A stretch of 64,000 nucleotides of DNA from Granulicella paludicola. GTDB lineage: Bacteria; Acidobacteriota; Terriglobia; Terriglobales; Acidobacteriaceae. The notes beneath the pieces were generated by a model. That model was not told the origin of the DNA and did not search any database. It was given only the letters and a program-made list of their open reading frames with translations. The DNA lies in the NCBI RefSeq assembly GCF_025685545.1, contig NZ_JAGSYC010000022.1, forward strand, positions 1 through 64,000, written 5' to 3'. The translations under genes were made by a program, and so were the position numbers. Positions 14,485 to 23,470 of this stretch are shown here, piece by piece; within the stretch, counting starts at the first letter, position 1; every line of letters begins with the position of its first letter.

Positions 14485-16604
14485 GTCCGTTGACTCCGGA
14501 AATAGCCTTGAATGGGTGACTTTACTGTGTCCCACCCAGGTGCTGAGCCTCCGCGCAGCGTAGAACGGCATAATAAGTTATTCCCCGCCAGACAAGAAAC
14601 TTCGGGCGACATGATGCAGGCTGGACAAGCCGCACCTCGTTGATCGCATAAACTCCCGCTGTCACACCGCAACTTTCTGTCCGATAAGAGCTCTTCGAGA
14701 ATTGTCGTTCCGTGATTTCGCCACATGGCCGATAGATTTCCCAAGTCTGGAGTCATGCCGCGTCGGTAGACAAGGAATGAGAGATCCGCAGGGAAAATGT
14801 ATTCACCGAGTGACCCTTGCTCAAGGCCAGAGTATTCAACAAGAGCCTGGGCGAAATGGTGAGCAAACGTATGTAGCAGGAGATAGATATAACTGGTGCG
14901 CGTCCTCGGGACACTCGATTCCGAGCTTCGTTCTTTGTAGTCCTCTAAGAACGGACCAAAATCTTGGTATTCGGTAAGATAGGCGCCTCCGACACGACCA
15001 GGTCCGCCTGTGAATGGTGAGGCGAGGCCGTTCGATTCAAGCCACGCCACGACCCGGGCTTCGTTCAAACGAACATAAAATGCCTCGTTTTTCTGCTCTA
15101 GGACGTAGATCGGCCTCTTGTTCCGGTCAACGGCCTCAAATGCCTTGAGGCGAACCGGCATGTCCAAGTCTTTCTCTTTGGTTACTGGCGTTGAACTGAC
15201 CCTGGTGTATCCAAAGCTGAACTCACAGATGTCCAGTCCGCGGAGAAGAACCACGTCGTCTACACCCAACTGACCGAAAGCCCGTGTGACAAAGGCCGAA
15301 TATTGCTGTCTTGCGGACGTATCATCTTCGTCAATGAAGCACGTTTCAGGATTCTTCACCGAGATCGCCGGCAGGGTGGGGTCGGTGCCTTCACGACTGA
15401 TACTCTCACTTACCAATGAGGCGTGCTCCACTGTTAAGCGAATAGGATTGTACCGGCGGGCCCAGGACTGACTGTTAAGTACTTGGCCTATAAGGATAGG
15501 AGAATCAACCCTCTGTTTTGCGATAAGGCCGGAAGATTGAAATTGATCATTCTTCTCAGCCAAAACTTTTTCGAGTGCGGCACGCCTATGTTCTTGGAGT
15601 CCGGGGATCGTCAAGATACCAAGCAATTGTTCATATTCATCTGCTTCATTTGCACGCCCATTCGCGCGTAACTGCCGCACAATCTCATCATGCGAAAGGG
15701 CGGTCCCTGGAAAGTCAAACGCAGTCATGATCTGAGCGACCAGATCCGCGCGGCGACTGGCAGTCAAGACACCCGTGGATTCAGAACTGTTGAAGATGAT
15801 GAAGGTCTCGCGTTGGGTGTAATGCACGGACGATGCACGGTAGGAGACCGGCAACATATTCCACTCACGCTTTTGATTTCCCAGTCCATCCACGTGTCCC
15901 TGCCATAGCAGTTCTAAAGTTTCGCGGTCTTCCCGGACTATCTCTTTGGCTGTAAGACACTTGGTGCACTGAAATGCCCAGTCACCAAAAAAGGATGAGC
16001 CATTCTTAAGAAGCCGGTATTCTTCGTTGTCACAGGCTTTGCATCTGGCTACCGAGTTAACACGCCGGTTGGCATCGACTAGGAACCTTGAAGGACTCAA
16101 CCCAGCATAATTACCAGACCAATGAGCGAAGACGACATCGAGTTGTCGGAAACGATGTGACTTGGATGATGATTTTGGACAGTCGACTCGTTTCGTCTCG
16201 AATTTCCAACGGCGTTCCAAATCTACGACGTCCTTGAACTCTGTCACAAGTCCGCATTCTGCACAGCTAAACACCAACGGGTCCGGCATGAAGCCGATGC
16301 GTGAGGGTTCTGTCAGTACGAATCTGTCTGAATCGACACGAGGCTCCATCTTGTAATCAAGAAAGACGTCCTCTAGACACTGCTGTGGAAGTACTGGTGG
16401 TTGCTGACGGCACGAACTCGCACGTTCGAACCAGTTCGAGACGAACTCATCTAGAATCTCGAACAGTTGGCGCGGAACTGCCGGAGACTTCACTGTGTAC
16501 GGAGCTGCTTTCGGGATAGAGACGCAGCATCCAAGGCCACCTTCATAAGTGAACAGCGAGCCGGGCGAATAAGACGTCGTGATTTGCGTTTTAGATCTGT
16601 TCAT
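14481..16604 (-). CDS. drmB: DrmB-like DUF1998 protein (DISARM)
   Basis: A 707-residue protein. The C-terminal quarter is a DUF1998 domain: LLLHTFAHHFAQALVEYSGL, then a Cys cluster (CDSGSLCDQ, CPACIMSPEVSC) ending NNLLCRSTLRGG. More zinc-binding pairs lie in the N-terminal half (CAECG, CKACDN, CTKC). DrmB works with the helicase DrmA; together they bind and are thought to process unmodified DNA, with DrmA-DrmB forming the DISARM core. It begins six bases after the drmA stop and overlaps drmC by four bases. Length fits the family. Confidence 0.85.
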   Translation of the reverse strand: MNRSKTQITTSYSPGSLFTYEGGLGCCVSIPKAAPYTVKSPAVPRQLFEILDEFVSNWFERASSCRQQPPVLPQQCLEDVFLDYKMEPRVDSDRFVLTEPSRIGFMPDPLVFSCAECGLVTEFKDVVDLERRWKFETKRVDCPKSSSKSHRFRQLDVVFAHWSGNYAGLSPSRFLVDANRRVNSVARCKACDNEEYRLLKNGSSFFGDWAFQCTKCLTAKEIVREDRETLELLWQGHVDGLGNQKREWNMLPVSYRASSVHYTQRETFIIFNSSESTGVLTASRRADLVAQIMTAFDFPGTALSHDEIVRQLRANGRANEADEYEQLLGILTIPGLQEHRRAALEKVLAEKNDQFQSSGLIAKQRVDSPILIGQVLNSQSWARRYNPIRLTVEHASLVSESISREGTDPTLPAISVKNPETCFIDEDDTSARQQYSAFVTRAFGQLGVDDVVLLRGLDICEFSFGYTRVSSTPVTKEKDLDMPVRLKAFEAVDRNKRPIYVLEQKNEAFYVRLNEARVVAWLESNGLASPFTGGPGRVGGAYLTEYQDFGPFLEDYKERSSESSVPRTRTSYIYLLLHTFAHHFAQALVEYSGLEQGSLGEYIFPADLSFLVYRRGMTPDLGNLSAMWRNHGTTILEELLSDRKLRCDSGSLCDQRGAACPACIMSPEVSCLAGNNLLCRSTLRGGSAPGWDTVKSPIQGYFRSQRT

Positions 16605-16610
16605 CGGTCT

Positions 16611-19600
16611 CTAATCCTCGTCGTCGTCCAATTCAGCTACTCGACCGTTCTGATTTCTCACGATTCTCAGCGCGGCTCGCAGTACTTTCTTCTCGTCATC
16701 AGTCTTTGATTTAGGACCGTATTCTCGGGACAACACGAATCTAGCAGCCTCGTCAATATCGCGAAGCGAGGTCATTGGCGGTCTAGCAAAACCTGGCATC
16801 TGCCAGTACTCGCTCAATCTCGTAGTTGTATACAAACGTCGAAACTCATCAATCAGTTGCTTAGCTTGATTCCTCATGCGGCTTTCGTAAAAGTCCGGAC
16901 GTTGCGATGAGCCAATCTTTGAAAATCCTCTTCCGTGCACACCGATCGCAGACACAGCGAAGTCCATGAAGTCGTTTACCGCCCTTGGATAGTCGTTCTG
17001 AGTGAGAAGACGATTGACATCATTTACTGTCTGGAAGGTGAGGGTGCGGTCTTTATCTGTATCCTTTGCGTTTACAAACAAGTACTGCTCAACCCACCCG
17101 CATAGCCATGCCTGGAACAGGCTTGCAAGGATGCGATCATGTGCTGCTGCCGCCCATCGTGTGATTGCTGGCGGAGCAATCATCCGCTCAAGGAATCGGT
17201 GGAAGATGTCGTGAGTCTCAACTATGTAGCGGTCACGTCGGGCATGAGGAGTAGGAATCAGCAGGCAAAATCCCACGTGAGACCTACCCACGCGTGACGA
17301 TGCTTGGATGAACTCTGCGATGTCCGTAGGCATACCAGCGAAGAACATTGCATTAAACTTGTCAACGTCTACGCCGTGCGAAATGGCCGAAGTAGCGACG
17401 ATGCTTCTCAGTGTTGCGTCCAAGTCTGGAAAATCATCTCCAGGTTGCTGCGATCCCTGCGCCGCACGCATGATCTGCTGAATCTCTGCAACGTCTACTC
17501 CTCCGGATATCAGTTCGGTCTGCAGTTGCAGGAGAGGCCTCGCGTAAGCGGTGTGCATCTTCACTACTTCATCCCGAAACGCATCGATGACCTGGTCGCC
17601 ACCCTTCTTGTTGGTGACGTATGTCAGTGAAATTCGCATGAGATCGAGAAGGGTTGCGAGGAGGTCCGTGCTGTGGTGTGCAATTTCGCGGATAGCTTCT
17701 TGCTGAAAATGCGCGAGGTTGCTTGGGCCTACGTTATCAATCAGGCGTTTTATTGCCGCGTCTCGATTCGTGCCGCTCTGGAGATCTGTCCACAACTCCG
17801 TGATGGCGAGGTGGTAAGCGGAAAGAACATTCACGGTCGTGACAGTATGCGTCCTTCCATTCGTCATCAGCGAGACGTAAAGCCGCATCCAGGGAGAAGC
17901 AAGCTCGGGCTTCATGGGACTGTTCCCACCAATACCGCGGCGTGACGCTTGCGTAGCCTCTGCCGGCCGGGAGTAAAAAGACTCATAGATAGAGGTGCCA
18001 GGATAAGGAAAGTGAGCGTGGCGTCGCTGGTAGAGCGCCCCGAACTGCTGCTGTGGAACGCTGACGGTCGCTGTGGCGGCGATGACTTTAGGAAGTCTTG
18101 GTTTGTTTTGCGCGAAAGGCTGACGAGCAACACGTGAGCCTAGAAGTTTGGATGTTCTATTGAAAAGTTCTTCCAACAGGGTCTCAAAGAGTCCTGCGAA
18201 CGTGCCCAAGCTTTCTTCGAGCAAGTGTGCCTCGTCTTGAATGATCAGGGATGGAAAAGGGTCAACAAAAAGCTCAGATCCACGCGAGAACGATGGGCAA
18301 ACTTCTTCGCATCCGCTCGGCGCCGCGCCGTCTCGAAGCTCTTCTCTTTTGGGGGAAACAATTCGAGGGGTTCCTTGTTCAACCCATTTGGCAAGGCCGA
18401 ACATGCCCATTACTCTGTTTATCGTGCTCGGGTGTTGGCCGATGAGCGCTAGCTTGTCGATTACGCCAAGGATTACCGATGGCGCATGACGATAGATATC
18501 CGAGTCTACGATCAGGAACGGCAGCGGCTGCCAAGAAGTCGTCTTGTTCCATTGACAATCGGGATTAAAGCAGACAATTGCGATCTCTTTTGCGGTGCGG
18601 TATTTTAACCGGCGCAGTCCGGTCATCCACCCGCAGCTCGGGCAATTTGCTACCTTGTTGAAGCTCTTATTGACTTCGTCATACTCTGTTGTGGCCGATG
18701 AGTCGGAACTGTACTTCCCCAAGACGGCATCTGGCACCGGATCAAGCTTGTCGTCATCTGCTCGGTTTGGCGTGTTTCCGTTTCCGACCCAAAAACCGAT
18801 TTCGAACGGTTGACCATCGAGATGTTCATGCCTTCGTATGTACTCTGCCTGGATGAGAATAGCTAATAGTCGTTGGGCCTGCTGTAGGGTGAGGAGTCGC
18901 AGGGGGTATCGCAACAGGGCGGTAACACCAAATTTCTTGCCTCTTAGGCGATCAAGAAAGAGATTGAAAATCAGGAGTCCGAAAAAAGCTTCAGATTTAC
19001 CTCCACCCGTTGGGAAGTAGAGCAGCGTCGCCGTTTCTTCATCGAACTCGAGATTGAACCATTCTGAATTAGCGAACTCGGGCATGCGTGATGCAAGTGT
19101 GGGGATGTGAGCAAGGATGAAAGCCAACTGAAAGAGGCGCCAAGATTCGATACCCTTCGCTTTTCCGGCGCTCTCAAACGTTCTGTTCAGTAGCAACCAC
19201 GCTCGATATGGGATAGCTTCACGACTACTAGGATTATCTTGAAATTTTGCGGCGGAGGTTTCTAGCAGCCGGATACCCAGATTGATCCTTTCGACTTCCC
19301 GCTCGTACTTCGTGAGGTCATCATGGAAACGGCGTCGCTCCCGGTCCGCACTCTCTGCGTCGTCCGTCCCTTCAGCAGGATCTAGGGTCGTCTGCTGCTC
19401 TTGAATCCACGACTGATATGCGGTGGTCAGTGCATGGAGCGAGGCCGGATCGAAGCCGCTCTGACCGAGCTCTGCAAAATTTGTGGGAAGTCCAGGGACT
19501 GCGGTGGGAACGATCCGGGGTTGGACGTATCTGGGCATCCATGTCGTGTGAAGGCTCAGAGTGTCGTGGTCAGAGTCTGTGGCGGAAGATACTCCACAGT

Positions 19601-20855
19601 TAACACCAATGGCGGCATAGGAGAGAAAGTTCCGGAATCTGTAGGACGGTTCGACGCGATCAAGTTTAAGCGGCCTGTGAATTCGTGTAGGTAGTGAAAC
19701 AGCGATTGATACTTGATGAATGGCGTGCTCATATCGATCACTCTGCCTGCTAGGAGCGTCAGTAGCATTATTCTCAAGGAGGATTCGTACGTTCTTTCTC
19801 CCAGCATCTCTGAGGTCTGCGGCGATCTCGACGTAGAGGCGAACATCGGTGAGATTGGGGAGAATGTCACTGAGGACAACCGGAGTCTTGCGGAGGTTAA
19901 TAAGAAAAAGATTCCAATCTCCTTGCGATCGAAAATTACTCGGCAAGATCTTCGCAGGCCTGTAGCCCCAGTCTGCACCATACGGTGTTGCAAGCCATTG
20001 TGAGACGGCGTGGGCGACCGTCTTCGGCAAAGCCATGGACCAGATATCAGCCGCTCTTTGAGCACTCTCATTCGATAACGTCTCGATGACGCAAGGCTCT
20101 AACGGGATGTCGATTCTCTGCCACTTTTCCGGAACGTCTACTGACTGCGCCGAGGCGTCCGTGTCGAATGTGTATGAGCCGCGATTGGCTTCTAGTCTCT
20201 CGGGGCCGTCGGCATTAGCTGAATCTTCCGATGTCGTAGGGTTTTCGGCGGACGAGAGTTGGCTGTCCTGTCCTTGTGGTGTTCGATCTGGATTTTCCGT
20301 CAAAATCTCGTTGGGTGCAACACGAACTCCCTGCAGAGCCAGTAAAGCGCGATAGATTTCTTGTTTAAGAGTCCGGAGGTTTCTGCGGTCCGACTCCTTT
20401 TTCAATTTGTCCTCATCGCGTGCTATCTGAATGCGAGCTCGCGTCTCGGTCGTTACGGCAAGTTCGACGGATTTCTTAAGATTCGGTCTAGGGTAGATGC
20501 CATTAGCTTCCGTATGCAGTTCAACCCAAGACGGCAGGGCGCGAATGTAGATTGCGAAGCGAGGAGCAATCGTTATCTTTTCGGAAGCAGTGCTTGAAAT
20601 CTGGAAATCCAAGCCGTGCGTGCTCAGATGAATGTCGGATGTCTCATCCTCCCCTGAGCTCTCGAATCGGGGCAGAAGAAACCCTGAAACAAACTTCATG
20701 GAGGGCTTAGCGCCGAAGACGACTTCTCCATCAACTCCGGTGCCACTAACACGCTGCCATGTGAGGTTCAGAAGCGCGTCAGTAATACCCTCTTTGGCAT
20801 CGGTAAGGCGTTTCTGGAGAGCGTCAGGCTGCTTTTGTAGGTCTGCTATTTTCAT
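16611..20855 (-). CDS. drmA: DrmA-like helicase (DISARM)
   Basis: A 1414-residue superfamily 2 helicase. Walker A is FPTGGGKSEA near residue 615, the DEAH box is IIQDEAHLLEES near 872, motif III-like ATATVS follows, and the C-terminal helicase lobe has VATSAISHGVDVDKFNAMFF and IQASSRVGRS near 1187. A zinc-binding segment (CPSCGW, then CFNPDC) sits between the lobes. Large size, DEAH motif and the DUF1998 partner immediately downstream identify DrmA. ATP-driven DNA translocation is its expected role. It overlaps the preceding 872-residue gene by ATGA. All key motifs appear intact. Confidence 0.87.
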   Translation of the reverse strand: MKIADLQKQPDALQKRLTDAKEGITDALLNLTWQRVSGTGVDGEVVFGAKPSMKFVSGFLLPRFESSGEDETSDIHLSTHGLDFQISSTASEKITIAPRFAIYIRALPSWVELHTEANGIYPRPNLKKSVELAVTTETRARIQIARDEDKLKKESDRRNLRTLKQEIYRALLALQGVRVAPNEILTENPDRTPQGQDSQLSSAENPTTSEDSANADGPERLEANRGSYTFDTDASAQSVDVPEKWQRIDIPLEPCVIETLSNESAQRAADIWSMALPKTVAHAVSQWLATPYGADWGYRPAKILPSNFRSQGDWNLFLINLRKTPVVLSDILPNLTDVRLYVEIAADLRDAGRKNVRILLENNATDAPSRQSDRYEHAIHQVSIAVSLPTRIHRPLKLDRVEPSYRFRNFLSYAAIGVNCGVSSATDSDHDTLSLHTTWMPRYVQPRIVPTAVPGLPTNFAELGQSGFDPASLHALTTAYQSWIQEQQTTLDPAEGTDDAESADRERRRFHDDLTKYEREVERINLGIRLLETSAAKFQDNPSSREAIPYRAWLLLNRTFESAGKAKGIESWRLFQLAFILAHIPTLASRMPEFANSEWFNLEFDEETATLLYFPTGGGKSEAFFGLLIFNLFLDRLRGKKFGVTALLRYPLRLLTLQQAQRLLAILIQAEYIRRHEHLDGQPFEIGFWVGNGNTPNRADDDKLDPVPDAVLGKYSSDSSATTEYDEVNKSFNKVANCPSCGWMTGLRRLKYRTAKEIAIVCFNPDCQWNKTTSWQPLPFLIVDSDIYRHAPSVILGVIDKLALIGQHPSTINRVMGMFGLAKWVEQGTPRIVSPKREELRDGAAPSGCEEVCPSFSRGSELFVDPFPSLIIQDEAHLLEESLGTFAGLFETLLEELFNRTSKLLGSRVARQPFAQNKPRLPKVIAATATVSVPQQQFGALYQRRHAHFPYPGTSIYESFYSRPAEATQASRRGIGGNSPMKPELASPWMRLYVSLMTNGRTHTVTTVNVLSAYHLAITELWTDLQSGTNRDAAIKRLIDNVGPSNLAHFQQEAIREIAHHSTDLLATLLDLMRISLTYVTNKKGGDQVIDAFRDEVVKMHTAYARPLLQLQTELISGGVDVAEIQQIMRAAQGSQQPGDDFPDLDATLRSIVATSAISHGVDVDKFNAMFFAGMPTDIAEFIQASSRVGRSHVGFCLLIPTPHARRDRYIVETHDIFHRFLERMIAPPAITRWAAAAHDRILASLFQAWLCGWVEQYLFVNAKDTDKDRTLTFQTVNDVNRLLTQNDYPRAVNDFMDFAVSAIGVHGRGFSKIGSSQRPDFYESRMRNQAKQLIDEFRRLYTTTRLSEYWQMPGFARPPMTSLRDIDEAARFVLSREYGPKSKTDDEKKVLRAALRIVRNQNGRVAELDDDED

Positions 20856-23470
20856 CCGATAGCCTCATTAGATATAACCGTTTCGACGTATTCTTCCGCT
20901 GTCTGTGCAACCCTCCACAAGTCAACGGCTGAGATTTGAGGTAAGCGCGACGCAACGGATTCCGGGTCGATTAAGGTTGTCATCAAGAGTTGGTGTATGA
21001 AGTTGCCACTCTTGATTCGTGCTGACCGGGTGCCGAAGACTCCGTCTTCCCATAACAAATTGGCTAAGAAGTCTGAAACATTCAACGCGCGCATGAGGAG
21101 ATCATAGTGTTCTTTCTTGCCGGGGGCGTGTGGGCGCACTTGGTCCCTTGGCAGAGCGAGCAACTTTTCGACCTCTATCCAACGGCGTAGAGTCGCAAGT
21201 GACGGAAGGTCAGCATTGGGATCGAGATCGAGTATCCGGTCGCGCAAGGCGACGGCCTTATCGTTTAGATCACTTCCCGAGAGATTAGCGGCTGCCTTGG
21301 AAACCGTCTTGTGATACTCCGCAAGAAAATCTGTAGCATGAGCGGAGAGTTTCAGAATCTCCTTAACGTTTTCGACAAGCTCCGGTAGAAAAAGACAGAT
21401 CTCGTCGCCTACCCGAATATTTCGCGCTGGGAGTTTGTGCCACGGATGTGAGATGTCGCCTTCGAACACCGGAATCTCCGAACCGTCGAAAACCCTGATG
21501 ATAATTCCGCTGGACAGTGTGATTGCGCGAGTTTGTCCTGTTCCAGAGTTCTCATAACGATCAGTGAAATCCGACATCCCACGACGAACAGGACGGACTT
21601 CATTCCTGAGATCGTCGATATCGCTGAGATGAGTCGAAACGCCGTTCATGAGTGCCGATTCAATCGGGAGGAGAACCTGGGCAAACGGATGCGGCTTTGC
21701 GAGTTCAAGAGCAATCTTGAGCTCTCTGCAAAGCTGTTCCGCACTTGCATGATTGCTGATGATGGAAATTACGGTTACGGGTTCAGACTCTCCGAGAACT
21801 CTAAGAAGTATCCCTAGATAAGGCTCGAAGAAGATCAGGCGAGAGTATCCGTCGGGCTTGTTCCTCGGCAAAGCATCTTTCGTTGAGAATAAAGTGATGC
21901 GTTCGGGGCTCATTCTCACATCGAACAGAAAAGGGTCATTCTTGATTCGCCATAGCGCAAAGTCACGGGATAGCGCATTGGGCATGGCTATGTGCAGTCT
22001 CTCGCTTTTCGAAATGGCGCGCCGCAAACAGTTGTCGAAACGCCCCCTAGCTGGGTGTGATTTTTCAAGCGCGGCGATGATCGCATCAAAAGTCTTGGCG
22101 AACTGCTTGATCTGGTCTTGGAAGGCGCCCCCAGCTCCGTGGTCAATGGCATGCAGCAGTCGCGCCCGCGCCGCGACGTGGTCATACTTCGCTCCAATTC
22201 GTTCGAGACGTGCGCCTTCATATAGTGAATGCAGGAACTGAGACAGTGAGCGGGGCTCCCCAGGCAACGCGAGTAGTCTCCGTAAGACATTGCATGTATT
22301 TGCAACAGCATCAACGAGTTCTCCCTCTCCGGCCAGAATCAGTTGACGCCTGAGACGCAGCCCTTCCTCGATGGCTCTGAGACCATCTGTGCCAAATACC
22401 TGTGCGTCGACTTTTGGTACGAACGAAGGAAGAGGGATGGTGGGTGTTAGATCATCGCGCTGAAAGTTAAAAATGACCTTGAAATCGGACGGGGGTCTCC
22501 GAGTGCTGTAAGCCTCAGCTCGCAAGGAATCGTAGTCGTTTAGAAGTTGATAGCGGAGCTCTTGGATGACATACAGGTCGTCGCTAACGGCTAACACTGG
22601 AGGTGCATCCTCAACGTAGACGTTGATCAGATCATTCAGCAGTGTGTTTACTTGCTCCTTCCATCCGAGTTGGAGACTTCTCTTGCGCTTATCCGTCAGA
22701 TCCAGCAGAAGTACATCCGGGTGTCGCTTGCCTCGACGTGGAAACAAGTCCGAATCTCGTAGTTGCTTCTCAGTCCCATTGTCAGAACCAATTCCAATCA
22801 GAAGAAAGGGCGTCGTTGCGATGTCAACTGCCTCGATACTTTGTTTGGACCGATTAATCCAGGTGTACCGTCGAAGGCGTTCGAGGAATTTCTTGTCGTA
22901 GGTCTTGCTGCCGTCGGAGGGAATAAGCGCGTGCGGAAAAAGCTCATAGAGCGTTGGGTGCTGCAGCGCCTCATCGGCTAGGATTGCGGCCTTGAGAGTC
23001 GCACTTCGCTTGTTATGTTGAAAGACAGAATGCAAGCTCTGCAGCGCTAGCACAAATCGTGACCACGGTTGACGCTCACGCACGTTGATCTTTGCCAAAG
23101 GGCCTTGAATGCTGACGCAAAGCGATTCCCGATCTACGAGCACATCTTTCAGCGGAGAAAAACTATTTCTCGTGGCTGGAAATAGAAGACTGGTGAGGCC
23201 TTCGTCGGAACATCGTGGCAGCCTTTGTAGGCAGGCATAGGCATGAAGGGTGGCAAGACTGGAGAGACGTTCGGGAGCGATGTACAGGGCGACGCTCTTA
23301 CGCTCTGCGACGACGGCGTTCAATACTTCGAGCGCTTCCGAAGTATTGGTATTGATGCCGCAAGTGTTTCCTGGATCAGTATCGCGGCGCAGCGCACAAG
23401 TTTCTAACGGCTCCACAGCCGGGAGGGAGGAGTAGGAGCGCGCAGCCGTTTTGCTATCGAACGCAGTCAT
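20852..23470 (-). CDS. 872-residue DISARM-operon protein, possibly DrmE-like
   Basis: I see no Walker, methylase or nuclease motif. A beta-strand-rich region near residues 650-700 (ITLSSGIIIRVFDGSEIPVF, then RVGDEICLFLP) is followed by an all-helical C-terminal part containing LPSLATLRRWIEVEKLLALP. That arrangement is reminiscent of DrmE, the unknown-function protein of class 2 DISARM, but the match is by impression only. It lacks SNF2 motifs, so it is not DrmD. It is coupled by 4-base overlaps to the methylase upstream and to drmA downstream, which strongly implies a subunit or regulator of the same system. Confidence 0.6.
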   Translation of the reverse strand: MTAFDSKTAARSYSSLPAVEPLETCALRRDTDPGNTCGINTNTSEALEVLNAVVAERKSVALYIAPERLSSLATLHAYACLQRLPRCSDEGLTSLLFPATRNSFSPLKDVLVDRESLCVSIQGPLAKINVRERQPWSRFVLALQSLHSVFQHNKRSATLKAAILADEALQHPTLYELFPHALIPSDGSKTYDKKFLERLRRYTWINRSKQSIEAVDIATTPFLLIGIGSDNGTEKQLRDSDLFPRRGKRHPDVLLLDLTDKRKRSLQLGWKEQVNTLLNDLINVYVEDAPPVLAVSDDLYVIQELRYQLLNDYDSLRAEAYSTRRPPSDFKVIFNFQRDDLTPTIPLPSFVPKVDAQVFGTDGLRAIEEGLRLRRQLILAGEGELVDAVANTCNVLRRLLALPGEPRSLSQFLHSLYEGARLERIGAKYDHVAARARLLHAIDHGAGGAFQDQIKQFAKTFDAIIAALEKSHPARGRFDNCLRRAISKSERLHIAMPNALSRDFALWRIKNDPFLFDVRMSPERITLFSTKDALPRNKPDGYSRLIFFEPYLGILLRVLGESEPVTVISIISNHASAEQLCRELKIALELAKPHPFAQVLLPIESALMNGVSTHLSDIDDLRNEVRPVRRGMSDFTDRYENSGTGQTRAITLSSGIIIRVFDGSEIPVFEGDISHPWHKLPARNIRVGDEICLFLPELVENVKEILKLSAHATDFLAEYHKTVSKAAANLSGSDLNDKAVALRDRILDLDPNADLPSLATLRRWIEVEKLLALPRDQVRPHAPGKKEHYDLLMRALNVSDFLANLLWEDGVFGTRSARIKSGNFIHQLLMTTLIDPESVASRLPQISAVDLWRVAQTAEEYVETVISNEAIG

